NCBI GenBank assembly: GCA_963971305.1
Contig: OZ020307.1
Coordinates: 58,711,702-58,775,701 of the forward strand
Length of the DNA stretch: 64,000 nt
Direction of reading: 5' to 3'
Source of the DNA: Arcuatula senhousia
Taxonomy: Eukaryota; Mollusca; Bivalvia; Mytilida; Mytilidae
In this document: one piece after another, positions 1 to 8,781 of the stretch
Numbering within the stretch: the first letter of the stretch is position 1
Layout of the letters: the number at the start of each line of letters is the position of its first letter
The notes under the pieces: model-generated
Seen by the model: only the letters and a program-made list of their open reading frames with translations
What the model was told of the DNA's origin: nothing
Database searches by the model: none
Made by a program: the position numbers and the translations under genes

Positions 1-189
1 AGTGCAGGATACCCTAAGGATCAATTTTACCAAGTTGCGTTGAATTCTGTTCAGTAGTTTCAGAGGAGATGATTTTTGAAAAATTGTTAACAGACGACGA
101 CGACAGACGACGACAGACAACGACGACGACGACGGACGCCAAGTGATGGCAATAGCTCACATGGACCCATGTGAGCTTATAAAACCAAA
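1..189. repeat. Dispersed repeat end with GAC microsatellite
   Basis: This stretch ends in an imperfect (GAC)n run at about 94-136, followed by the phrase GGACGCCAAGTGATGGCAAT. The same phrase recurs near 49740 and, in altered form, near 46090. The sentence-like tail with tandem GAC and a 'tgagct' end is typical of high-copy bivalve repeats (inference). No coding content is visible. Confidence 0.6.
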
Positions 190-430
190 AATACCAAACT
201 GGGGAACCAAATTATTACTAAAGCTTAAGATGATCAACCTATGTCTGGGATAGGAGAACCTTAGAGTTTAGACAATTTTGAAATTTAAACGGATAATTTA
301 AAGCTCTGGTGTGTTCTCCAACTCAAAAGTGTTGGTGCCGGAGCGGGCTAACCTCGGGGAATTAAAACTCCTCCAGCAGTGCTAACCTTCACGGGTGTTC
401 GAAATTAAATGATGCGTATTGATGGATTTA
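190..430 (+). repeat. Dispersed repeat, second copy near 38940
   Basis: About 200 bp here match, in the same orientation, a stretch at 38940-39130. Both contain a TATGTCTGGG(A/G)TAGG block, an ACAATTTTGAAATTT block and the conserved core GCCGGAGCGGGCTAACCTCG, then a TCCAGCAGTGCT block. The class of element is not clear; neither copy has a reading frame of note. Confidence 0.65.
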
Positions 431-639
431 TGAATTCCGAAGTATATTGACTGCACCCAGTTCCGTTTGCTTAACCGTGAACTTAATTTGCAATGCAGTA
501 ATCCCGTCCCAAAATATTTTTTTTAAATCCTACCGGTATTATAAATCCCAAAAGACAAAGATAAAATCGGTAAGCATAAAATCGTCAAAAACGCACACAA
601 AACACATATTACGACCAAAACGCAATCAGCAATACAACA

Positions 640-1068
640 TGAGCTTGAGTCAAAACAAGATTGAACTAAGGTGCCCGGTAAGAGTAAGCGCTCGTATTTG
701 TTATAGCACACCCGTCACATTTCCAACCATCTATTGAGTGTGGGTCAATTCCGGACGGCAAAACCAAATCTCTTATGTCAAACCAACATCTGTTGTTATC
801 CGAGAGATTCATCTATACGAGCACATGATGTCTTCAGTAAAACTTCTTGAATGACGACAACAATTAACGGTGGACCGGGGAGTAACGTTCCGTGTGTTTA
901 TAACATGATGCTCTATCAAAGAAATGAAAATAGCGTCACAAGCTGGAGCGCAAGTACACAAAACGAGAAGGTTGTATGTCGATTGATAAGTCATTACGTT
1001 TGTCATAAAGTTTTGCGCAAATCCTTCCGTGTGTGTCGATTTGATATATAAATTAGAATCCAAATATT
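640..1068 (-). pseudogene. Penelope-like element remnant, 3' half
   Basis: The minus strand resembles the 3' part of a Penelope-like reverse transcriptase gene and its 3' flank. The stretch at 750-860 (AACCAACATCTG, then a GATGTCTTC(A/C)GTAAAA block) lines up with 51985-52070, where the frame encodes a KKFYGRHH-type segment. Several stops and frameshifts break it. The upstream half continues at 28343-28440; the two halves join in a consistent PLE-like reading frame once the intervening mobile DNA is removed. It is a dead copy that acts here only as the host of later insertions. Confidence 0.6.
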
Positions 1069-2609
1069 AGAGAATTCTCGATAACTGACGAACGAACGTA
1101 ACTTTACCTAACCCAACGAAAGAGTGATTCAAAACGTAAGCAATTTGTCAGGGAGAATTTACTGTTTAAAATTCTTAATACCCTGTTTTTTTTCTTATGC
1201 CCTTTATTTCATGAAAAAAAACTATTTTAATTTCATTTCTATATTAAAAACTAGAAAAACCGTGAACAGCTGGCTTATCACAAATTAACCCCCCCCCCCT
1301 AACTATAAAGGTCAAAATCTACCTGATCAATTTAAAAAAAAAAAGGAGGTGCACTTTACATTATATCACAAAAATTCATGAAAATCCATTGAGGAGTTAA
1401 GAAGGAGTTTCAGATAAGACATACCTTGATGGGTTTAGGAATATGTGTATAAGGAATGGATACCCTTAGATGTAACAGATGGGCGGACGAAAAGACGGAT
1501 GGAAGAACGAACGGACACTCCTATCACAATATTCCGCCCACTTTTTAAGTGGGTTGTATAAGTAATATAGTGAAAACCCTGCAACATTCAATGGTATTTT
1601 TTGACATTTGTTCAAACTTACAAAAAGTCACTTGATGTGAAAAATGAACGATTTTATAAATATTAAAATAAGGTGTCAAATGAAAACATCAGTTTATATG
1701 ATATTTTGGTCTACCTCAAAGTTACAGTTTAATTAGTTACAATGTACGTTGGTTCATATGCATGTTGAGAGGACCAATCTTTTACAGCAGAATTTGAATA
1801 AAAATTAAAATGCCATACAAAATGCCGTGTTTTAAAATAATACCCTTTAATTTTCCCATATTTGCTGATATTTTTGGGTTTTCTTTGTTTAGTAAAAGCA
1901 CGCACACCATTTAAGGTAAAGTTGGCACGTTTTCTAAAATGTGTAATTAAAAAATCCAAAATGGACATTCAAATCTCAGAGTATTAAATAAGGTAATTAC
2001 AACCAGGAGACGCAGAGCCAACTACGAAGTAACAGACTAAAAATTGAACTGTAATCAGCAACACCGATTCCCGTAAAAATGACTGAGGGAAACTCCGATG
2101 CTTTGTAGTGTAAGCAATTTCTGCTTGTTGAAGCACACCGTCGCCTTTAGAGTGAACTCGAATGTACCGAAAGGGAAGCACTTCCTGCTTATGGCAAAGG
2201 TGTATCTTGGTAATTGGAAGCAATTATTGACAACAGGTGCCAAATTGCTCACATGGGGAGTTCCGGACTTGGAGCCCGTTCTTTCCTTAGTAGATTGTGT
2301 AACTTTCGTGAAGATTTTCAGCAAAATTGGCCTGGAACTTACTTGGAACACCCTTTGATTCTCACTATACTACAAAAGGCGACCCCCCCCCAATTTGAAA
2401 CATTTCTGGATACGCTTCTGTGTAGTCGTGCTTATTTCGAATATAAATACCTCTATTTTTCCCGACCTTGCGAGGGTTTTTAAAACCATTAAACGTGATG
2501 GAGCAGCCGTCTGAAAACGAAGCACCAAGTAAAGAAACTCCCTGAAACGATTAATGTAATCCATTATATGTAAAAGATTATATAACCTTCAAATTCTAGC
2601 GATAGCTAA

Positions 2610-3830
2610 TGTAGCAGAGTCATTTTTATGCCTATTTATATATCGTATATTAAATGTCTATGTAACATGTATTTCTTATATAAAAATGAATTGAATTAAA
2701 CTTACGTCAGTAATAGTCTAAAACATATTCCATTGGTTAGTCTTTAATTTCTATTTATACCTTCTAGGGATACCTTTCTTTTCTATTCTGATTGGTTATG
2801 GTTGATTTGGCGGGTTTCTTGGTAGCTCTTTTGTTCTTTTCGGGGAGACCGGTTTGAGATTTCGATAGTGACGGATCATTATATACGTGTCAGCAGTAAT
2901 TTAGAATTCTCCTGATTTTGTATACTAGAAGTTGAAATGGTTTGACGGTATTGAAAGTTGTGATTAGATACATTGAGATTGTTATTTGAAGTTGAAGCTG
3001 TATCAATTCAGGATTATACTTAATTCTTTGGGACAGTTCATTTGACAGACATCGTAAGTTGCACTCTTATAATTCTCACATTTAACATGAACGTAATTTA
3101 GTCTATATTTTCTAAGTCCGTATATTGCACCTCTGGCATGAATATGGTAGCTAACAGTATTTTATAGCATTGCAAGCGTAAGCGTTATTTTTGAAACCAA
3201 AGTCTAGGTTATTTATAATTTTGCAAGTGATTCTTGTATTACTCGTTTTTAACATATTGAAATAAGTTGCGTAACTTGATTATAGTTTTAAAGAGTTTGT
3301 AATGTATAAAAGAAACGGGTAATAATTATGAAACCATAGTTATACTTGGCATTTTGTTTATAGATCCTGTTCTCCTGTCTATGTTGACTTGTAAGGTATA
3401 AACCCGTTCCAGGATCCCATTTTTACCTTTACGGCTTGCTCCACAAGTGGTAAGCTTAGTTTGTATATTTGCGTGTGGTAAGATTTTTATTGTCTCCCTT
3501 CATATTTTTGATTATTGAATAATTCGATATTGTATCCAACGGATTTATGAAACTTTACATATACCATTTAGAAATATAGTTTGATAGTTAATTATTAGTG
3601 AAAAGATTATTAGTTTACACATCTAGAGTTATTTTTGCTATTTTATACACGCAAATACACCTTAATGTTTTCTTATAAAGTTTTGGGGTCGGCTTAAGGC
3701 CGTTCTATTGTAATCGAATACACATCCAATCACATTGGAATGCGATATATATATTGAAAAGGTCAAATGTACTTTAACAGATCGCACCTGATCCGTGTTG
3801 CGATAGAGGTATTTAAACATATAAATTTTA
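2610..3830 (+). repeat. 5' LTR, first part (bases 1-1221)
   Basis: This is colinear with 25037-26257 of the 3' LTR. The LTR breaks off at AAATTTTA, where the Polinton begins, and resumes at 17989. The combined length 1221 + 166 = 1387 equals the 3' LTR exactly. Confidence 0.93.
3825..3830. repeat. Polinton target-site duplication, left (ATTTTA)
   Basis: ATTTTA lies immediately outside the left TIR and again immediately outside the right TIR. The intact 3' LTR has this hexamer once at the matching place (TAAATTTTACCATA). A 6-bp duplication is the established hallmark of Polinton integration. Confidence 0.95.
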
Positions 3831-3940
3831 AGTAGTATGAAAATGACAATTCTGCCGCACATGCAGAAATCCTGCATAAAATCCCCACCTCGAGGTCAAA
3901 ATGCAAACGGACGGGATTCCTATTGAGCATAAGGTAAATA
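3831..3940 (+). repeat. Polinton left terminal inverted repeat
   Basis: This is the inverted match of 17872-17982. The outer ~58 bases agree exactly by eye; the inner half has a few substitutions and one indel. The inner edge carries GGTAAATA (3933-3940), six bases before the first ATG at 3947, so the repeat probably carries the promoter of the outermost gene. Confidence 0.95.
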
Positions 3941-3946
3941 ATAAAC

Positions 3947-4390
3947 ATGGGAAGACATGACATGTTTTATGAAGGTGATGGAAGGAGTTTCGATTTGGTC
4001 GAAAATGACGACCGATCTAAGCCTAAAAATCCTGGGAGCATTTGCGTCATGGAAAATGACAAAATATCCAAGCAGGGAGATGATTTCATCAGCGAAGACG
4101 TCTTCCAGGAGAAAGTGGAAGATCAGAATCAGGAAGCGCTCAAATGGAAAGATTTGCCTACCGGGGTGATCTATAAAATCTTGGAGGTGGTAGAAGTGGA
4201 TGGGAAATTCGGCAAAAGCAAAATCCTCACCCTGAAGGATCGAGACGGAGAGACCACCAGGGTATGGGCCTGCCCCACGCTTAACAAAGAGAAGGGCTCC
4301 TTGCAAGGAGCTTACGTCCGGAGCACAGGATTCAAGGTCAGCAAAAAATCAAACCAGCAATATCTCTCGTACGATCTGGTGAGGAAGTAA
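3947..4390 (+). CDS. Polinton accessory protein, possible OB-fold ssDNA-binding protein
   Basis: The product is 147 aa. The first ~60 residues are acidic and look disordered. Residues about 65-147 are a compact beta-rich segment with W67, the LPTG turn at 70-73, alternating hydrophobics (YKILEVVEV, SKILTLKD) and lysines, ending in YLSYDLV. That pattern is compatible with an OB-fold nucleic-acid-binding domain, perhaps a replication accessory beside the protein-primed polymerase; this is inference from composition and strand pattern, not a recognised family. The gene starts just inside the left TIR and is transcribed inward, convergent with the minus-strand virion block. A strong hairpin at 4424-4459 follows the stop codon. 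Confidence 0.75.
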   Translation: MGRHDMFYEGDGRSFDLVENDDRSKPKNPGSICVMENDKISKQGDDFISEDVFQEKVEDQNQEALKWKDLPTGVIYKILEVVEVDGKFGKSKILTLKDRDGETTRVWACPTLNKEKGSLQGAYVRSTGFKVSKKSNQQYLSYDLVRK

Positions 4391-4423
4391 AAAAAAAAAA
4401 AATCTTGGGGTAGGGGTGTGAAA

Positions 4424-4459
4424 AAATTTCCCAATCCAAATATCTGGATTGAGAAATTT
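4424..4459. terminator. Hairpin after the left outermost gene
   Basis: Arms AAATTTC and CAATCCA (4424-4438, one internal base) pair with TGGATTG and GAAATTT (4445-4459) around a 6-nt loop, followed by a long T run. It lies 33 bases past the stop of the 3947-4390 gene. By position it could form or mark the 3' end of the transcript. Confidence 0.5.
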
Positions 4460-4492
4460 TTTTTTTTTTTTGTCACTGAAATCTTTGATCGT

Positions 4493-4559
4493 GGAGGGTT
4501 CGTGAACGGAGCACATCACGGAGCGTTAGCGGAGTGATGTGCGAGTGGTAGAACCCTCC
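4493..4559. other. Two-tier inverted repeat
   Basis: GGAGGGTTC (4493-4501) is complementary to GAACCCTCC (4551-4559), and CACATCAC (4512-4519) to GTGATGTG (4534-4541). Together they give a 67-base stem with internal bulges. It lies between the first hairpin and the palindrome array in the non-coding gap 4391-5234. The function is unknown. Confidence 0.55.
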
Positions 4560-4630
4560 TTACGGCGCATGCGCATTAGATTTGCATACATTTTTTATTA
4601 TGCTCCTGCCGTATGATCAGTACGTCGATA

Positions 4631-5170
4631 GATATACCGGAACAAATTTTCTGACGCGTCAGAATTTTTTTTTCATTGAATTGTTCACGATGTGCGCATA
4701 TACCGGAACAAGTTTTCTGACGCGTCAGAAAAATTTTGCAGACTTTCTTTTTTTCTCTGAACAGAAAATATGAAAATATGCGCATATACCGGAACAGCTT
4801 TTCTGACGCGTCAGAAAAATTTGGCAATTATAAAAAAAAAAAAATGGCGGATATACCGGAACAGCTTTTCTGACGCGTCAGAAAAATTTGGCAGGCTTTA
4901 AAAAAAATTAAATTTGACAGATTTTTTTCCTGCACATAAAATATGCACATATACCGGAACAGCTTTTCTGACGCGTCAGAAAAATTTGGCAGACTTTTTT
5001 TTGAGAAAAATTTGGTGGAATTTTTATTTTTCATTGCACATAAAAATATGCGCATATACCAGAACAGCTTTTCTGACGCGTCAGAAAAATTTGGCAGACT
5101 TTTTTTTCCCACTGCGCTGATAATATGCGCATATACCGGAACAGGTTTTCTGACGCGTCAGAAAAATTTC
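4631..5170. repeat. Seven-copy palindromic iteron array
   Basis: Seven units carry (G)ATATACCGGAACA followed by the perfect 20-bp palindrome TTTTCTGACGCGTCAGAAAA and usually a T run. Palindromes lie at 4647-4664 (imperfect arms), 4713-4732, 4799-4818, 4866-4885, 4964-4983, 5069-5088 and 5146-5165, spaced about 66-105 bp. In five units the left edge includes GCGCATATACC or GCACATATACC. The array fills most of the non-coding gap between the convergent genes 3947-4390 and 5235-5759. Iterated palindromes suggest binding sites of a dimeric protein (replication iterons, packaging or regulatory sites) or repeated hairpins in 3' transcript ends. Confidence 0.9.
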
Positions 5171-5234
5171 CCGAACTTTTCAGCAAACATTTCTTTGAGG
5201 AGATATTGTCCCCTCGAAGAAATAAAAGGGCTAA

Positions 5235-5759
5235 TCAACTCCTAGAATTTGTGTGTGCACAAAGGTCCTCAGTAAATGTGGTCGAGGGCTTTCTCAGCTG
5301 TTGTTTCTCATCGTAGTAGAAGTCTAGGCATTTCACAATACCTAAAAATTCAGTCTCATCAATGACATCATCCTCTAGTGCCTTGCTTATTTCGGCCTTG
5401 ACCTTGGATTGGTATTTTCTAACAATTCGCACGGTGTCTTTATGCTTCTTACGCTTCCTGTGGATGCGCTTGGTTAGCACCGTCAACACCACCATCGCTA
5501 TCGAATTCACGATGGCTAGTGAGCTCAACGGAATGCATGCCACGGCGCCTATCCCCGTGGCGGCGGTGCTGAGTGTGCCGGTGGTGCAAACGACGTTGAG
5601 TACGGCACAAGTACCCAGAGCAAAAGATATTGCTTTGTCCATTCGTTTATAGATCCTCGACAGTCGGGCGTACTTATGCATTTCGAGTTTGAGCTCTCGC
5701 TCGATCGATTCGATCCTAGCTTTCCTGTAGGCTTTCTTCCCAGTGTCCACGGAGTCCAT
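5235..5759 (-). CDS. Polinton membrane-hairpin protein, function unknown
   Basis: The product is 174 aa. A basic N-terminal helix (1-42) precedes a hydrophobic hairpin at about 44-96, rich in Gly, Thr and Ala with a turn near IPLSS (76-80). A KRIHRKRKKHK basic cluster and a predicted helical C-terminus (110-165) follow. I recognise this layout (two membrane-compatible helices with ATGIGA-type spacing, then charged helices) from uncharacterised Polinton-linked proteins of invertebrate genomes, but no function is established. It could be a virion membrane-active or host-membrane protein. The ATG follows CTATAGATATAAATAAATG; the TAG of that motif is the stop of the next gene upstream, so the block is tightly packed. 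Confidence 0.8.
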   Translation of the reverse strand: MDSVDTGKKAYRKARIESIERELKLEMHKYARLSRIYKRMDKAISFALGTCAVLNVVCTTGTLSTAATGIGAVACIPLSSLAIVNSIAMVVLTVLTKRIHRKRKKHKDTVRIVRKYQSKVKAEISKALEDDVIDETEFLGIVKCLDFYYDEKQQLRKPSTTFTEDLCAHTNSRS

Positions 5760-5769
5760 TTATTTATAT

Positions 5770-6348
5770 CTATAGGAGCATGCCCAAGATGGGAATGCTT
5801 TTGAAGGGGCTATTAGGTCCAAGGATCAGCCCACTTCCGTCGTAGATCTGACGTCCGCTCTTCAAGTACAATCCATCACCGTACGTATTTGGCAAAGTGC
5901 CTGGACTCAAATACAGACCACGACCATGAGGTTTCACGCAGCATACTTTCCCACCCTTCTTCAGGTACAATCCAGATCCCACGGCCTTTTGGATGGCTGC
6001 GCTTCCCAAACCGCTCAATGCTCCCACGCCCAAAGCAGGTAGCACGGTTTTGGCCAGCATGGGTAGCGCAGCAGAGGCGAGACCTGCCAGCATGGGGAGG
6101 AATCCACCTTCTTTCTGCACGTTATGTCTCACCTGCTTAGGACTCATCTCCAAGACCATTCCACCCTTTCCGCTCTGCAAGAGCTTGGTGATGCGCTGGA
6201 TCTGGCGACGAGTGAGGAGCATCTTATGCTCGCCGGATAGGTTGGAATGCGACAATCGGACGCTCACGGGGCAGCCGTTCTTTGCCGCACGCTGGATCTT
6301 CTCTGCCTGACCTTTCGTCAAGTTCAAACCATACTCTTGATAATCCAT
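5770..6348 (-). CDS. Putative adenovirus pX/pVI-like minor virion protein
   Basis: The product is 192 aa. The N-terminal half (1-75) is basic and has an LTKGQAEKIQRA helix. The centre (80-125) is a long Ala/Leu/Gly hydrophobic amphipathic segment (LPMLAGLASAALPMLAKTVL). The C-terminal third carries repeated GLYL motifs (about 126, 144 and 159). Such proteins, basic with a Gly/Ala-rich hydrophobic centre, occur beside capsid genes in adintoviruses and Polintons and are usually compared with adenovirus core or membrane-lytic minor proteins. A match to the adenain consensus (L-S-G-L before G) lies inside the hydrophobic segment. The ATG sits in GTATAAATAAATG, whose TAA ends the upstream minor capsid gene. 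Confidence 0.8.
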   Translation of the reverse strand: MDYQEYGLNLTKGQAEKIQRAAKNGCPVSVRLSHSNLSGEHKMLLTRRQIQRITKLLQSGKGGMVLEMSPKQVRHNVQKEGGFLPMLAGLASAALPMLAKTVLPALGVGALSGLGSAAIQKAVGSGLYLKKGGKVCCVKPHGRGLYLSPGTLPNTYGDGLYLKSGRQIYDGSGLILGPNSPFKSIPILGMLL

Positions 6349-6352
6349 TTAT

Positions 6353-7123
6353 TTATACCTCACGCAGATGGAAGCGGATGGTGAGATTTTCTCCTCGCAG
6401 ATCGATGGGGCGAGCGTCTTGATCGGTCAGATACGTCTGCATGCGATCGATGGTTCTCAGAGTCACGGGTAAGTAGACAAGATTCTTGGGAGTCTGGATG
6501 ATCTTCATGCCGGGATCGACGGCGGGAAAGAAGCTATAGATTGTGGACTGCTGCGTGCCGTTGACGTAGCTTCCGTGGATGATATCACTATTCACCAGGA
6601 TGCTATTGATACTGATGATATTGACGATGTTCTCGCCTTCCGCGTATCCATTAGTGCTTCGATCATAGGCATACGTCCGACGCTCGAATCCAAGCACCGT
6701 ACTGATGCTATTGGGCACATCGAAATCCACTTGATAATTTTTGGCGAGAGTGAGGGTCGCTCTCAGCGTTGCGCGATTGGCATCGAGAAGGATCTTAGCC
6801 TTATGTTTATTAAGCCGCAATTGTCGCTGAATCTCATCATTGATATCGTCGATTCCATAGGAGCCAGTGCTCAGCTCGACGGGAAACCAGCTTGCCCCTT
6901 CATCGGGAGAATAGCGGAAGGAATTATTTCCCGCATGAATATTGGGGATGGAGTAGTAGGTCTCCAGATTCACGAGAGCCATCTCGTAAGATTTTTCCTC
7001 GCGCAGCTGGAGGGGCGGATTGAAGCGAGTCAAGATCTGACTATCGTTTCCGGAGACGATGAAGGAGAATCCGTGCTTGGGCTCCGTATTGGTGGCGATT
7101 TTCCGCAAAAGTGAAGTGTCCAT
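6353..7123 (-). CDS. Polinton minor capsid (penton-like) protein
   Basis: The product is 256 aa, beta-rich throughout, with the features I associate with the penton-like minor capsid protein of Polintons/adintoviruses. These include an N-terminal region ending in HGFSFIVSGNDSQ, the segment ALVNLETYYSIPNI, a YGIDDINDEIQRQL helix and a C-terminal LTIRFHLREV strand. In related viruses a single jelly-roll pentamer fills capsid vertices. The size fits (about 250-300 aa). It is encoded directly downstream of the major capsid gene on the same strand, the usual order. The start codon follows TTAGATAAATG. The fold is assigned from family knowledge and synteny, not a computed alignment. Confidence 0.85.
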   Translation of the reverse strand: MDTSLLRKIATNTEPKHGFSFIVSGNDSQILTRFNPPLQLREEKSYEMALVNLETYYSIPNIHAGNNSFRYSPDEGASWFPVELSTGSYGIDDINDEIQRQLRLNKHKAKILLDANRATLRATLTLAKNYQVDFDVPNSISTVLGFERRTYAYDRSTNGYAEGENIVNIISINSILVNSDIIHGSYVNGTQQSTIYSFFPAVDPGMKIIQTPKNLVYLPVTLRTIDRMQTYLTDQDARPIDLRGENLTIRFHLREV

Positions 7124-7137
7124 TTATCTAAGCCTCC

Positions 7138-8427
7138 TCAGAAGACGACGCTCATCTTCTGACCGTCGGATTCGAATTGGAGGATTCGATCGGAAATGAC
7201 CAGGGCGAAGGCTTGAGTATTGGCAGGGACGTTGCGCTCGAATTCGGCTCGGATCTGGATATCCACCGTCGACTCTTTCAATCGCTCGGACTGATGGCTC
7301 ACGTCGATGACGAATAGGGGATAGAGATCGATGAAGTCGGAGGGATTGATGCCGCCATTACTCAGCAGACTTTCCATGCTATAGAATTTCTTGCGGAATT
7401 CGGCAGCCTCCTTATAGACCCTGGCGACCTTGCATTGGGTGAAGCCGGCATTGAAGTCCACAGCGGGATAGCGCTCCGCATTGAGAGTCACGTGGATATT
7501 TCGCAATCGGCAGTGATCGAAGACGGCGGCATTATGCAGCTGGTCGTTATCCCTTTCGGTTTGAAAAGCGACGATGATCCATCGCGGTTTTTCTCGCCCG
7601 CTTTTAGCGGCTAGGCGCCAGTGAAATTGCGAAGTCTGGGGCACGGCTATGGAGTCGCACTGCCTCATGCGAAATCCGCAATCGATCTTGGTCTTGCTCT
7701 GGATGGTCTTATAGAGCCGCAGCTTCTTTTCGTCGGACGGGATGACGTGGGGGACGAACCAGGAGACCTTGCTCAAGACTATCTTGGCCACGTCGTTGAG
7801 GGCAGCGGCTCGGAGGATAGCATTGGCATCCGAATCGCGCACTAGGGAAAGCTCGTGCTTGAATCCGTAGACGATCTTATCATAGTCCTCGGCAAAGCCA
7901 AAGACGTGCTTGAGAGGGATGGAGAAGGAAAAGGATCCCTTATTGGTTGGCTTGGTGATGATATATCCGTGGCGTGCCGCGAATCCGACGTTATCTGCCT
8001 CAGCATCGGCCGTGGAGTCCTTGAACCATAGCTGGTTGAGGCCTTGCGATTTGGAAAAGTCGTCGGGATACGTCAGCATCCCTAGCATGGTGGTTGCGAT
8101 ACCCGGATCGTTGAGATGCTCGATCTGCTGGCCGGAAAGTCGGTAGCTGATGCTTCGGAAGAGAAACATGACACCGTTATGGACGAGCGATACGAGATCG
8201 GCGTCGGCATACGCAGTGCCATCATTTTTCTGAAGTCGGCCTTCGATCAAGAGATAGCTTTCGGAGGGATGAAGGAAGAGATCCTGAGTCTCGATATTGA
8301 TGCGTATCTCTGCGCCGGCATTATTCAGCTGCGCCCCGGCTTGAGGTTCGTATTCGTGAACCTGATATTCCTGGAGACTTTCATCGAAAGTCAGTCCTTC
8401 GGTGATAGAGAGCATATCGGCCATCAT
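7138..8427 (-). CDS. Polinton major capsid protein (double jelly-roll)
   Basis: The product is 429 aa. Recognisable landmarks are the N-terminal RINIETQDLFLHPSESYLLI strand pair, the FLFRSISYRLSGQQIEHL segment, FSFSIPLKHVFGFAEDYDKI, and near the C-terminus YPLFVIDVSHQSERL. These are typical of Polinton/adintovirus hexon-like capsid proteins, which trimerise into pseudo-hexameric capsomers. It is somewhat shorter than many Polinton major capsid proteins (often above 450 aa), with no sign of truncation. The start is the first of two adjacent Met codons after TATAGATAAATAT; the second (8424) is equally possible. It is flanked by core-like protein and penton-like genes, all on the minus strand. 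Confidence 0.88.
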   Translation of the reverse strand: MMADMLSITEGLTFDESLQEYQVHEYEPQAGAQLNNAGAEIRINIETQDLFLHPSESYLLIEGRLQKNDGTAYADADLVSLVHNGVMFLFRSISYRLSGQQIEHLNDPGIATTMLGMLTYPDDFSKSQGLNQLWFKDSTADAEADNVGFAARHGYIITKPTNKGSFSFSIPLKHVFGFAEDYDKIVYGFKHELSLVRDSDANAILRAAALNDVAKIVLSKVSWFVPHVIPSDEKKLRLYKTIQSKTKIDCGFRMRQCDSIAVPQTSQFHWRLAAKSGREKPRWIIVAFQTERDNDQLHNAAVFDHCRLRNIHVTLNAERYPAVDFNAGFTQCKVARVYKEAAEFRKKFYSMESLLSNGGINPSDFIDLYPLFVIDVSHQSERLKESTVDIQIRAEFERNVPANTQAFALVISDRILQFESDGQKMSVVF

Positions 8428-8431
8428 ATAT

Positions 8432-8770
8432 TTATCTATAGCGCTGGACGAAGTCGTGGATGGTGGCGATGCCCCCGCCCGAGATGAGATTATTGAGACG
8501 GGTCTGCTGCTGTGGGGTTCTCTTGGTGGGTGGTGCTTGAGGCTTCTTTTTGCGGGTCACTCGATTGACGACGTGGTCCACCGCCTTACTCGCACCTTTC
8601 TCCACACCTTTCAGGGCAGCATTGGAGGCGGCGCTCACGGCCTTGCTTCCCAACGTCTTGGCGGCGGAGGAGGAAAGCACCCGTCCAGCCAGATTGGCGA
8701 TCGTATCGAAAAGACCTTTTCCGCCGACGGCATACTTTCGACGATATCCGTGATTCACTACTAAAGGCAT
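8432..8770 (-). CDS. Small basic core-like virion protein
   Basis: The product is 112 aa and strongly basic. A short N-terminal arm (RRKYAVGGKGLF) leads into an Ala/Ser/Val-rich amphipathic helix (about 18-65), then an RVTRKKKPQ cluster and a C-terminal tail containing LISGGGIA. It resembles the small core or membrane-interacting late proteins next to capsid genes in adintoviruses and adenoviruses. The tail ISGG/G fits the adenovirus protease consensus, so the last ~17 residues may be removed during maturation (inference). Only four bases separate its stop from the capsid gene start, and the promoter-like TATAGATAAAT overlaps its terminal codons. Confidence 0.78.
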   Translation of the reverse strand: MPLVVNHGYRRKYAVGGKGLFDTIANLAGRVLSSSAAKTLGSKAVSAASNAALKGVEKGASKAVDHVVNRVTRKKKPQAPPTKRTPQQQTRLNNLISGGGIATIHDFVQRYR

Positions 8771-8781
8771 CGTAAATTTAT

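Noticed and set aside
447..737. 96-codon frame near the left edge
   Set aside because: It overlaps repeat and PLE-flank sequence and its translation shows no recognisable pattern.
2055..2483. Short frames on both strands of the 1.73-kb TIR element (same in copy B)
   Set aside because: Mutually overlapping, short, with no transposase signature; differing C-run length shifts one of them between copies.
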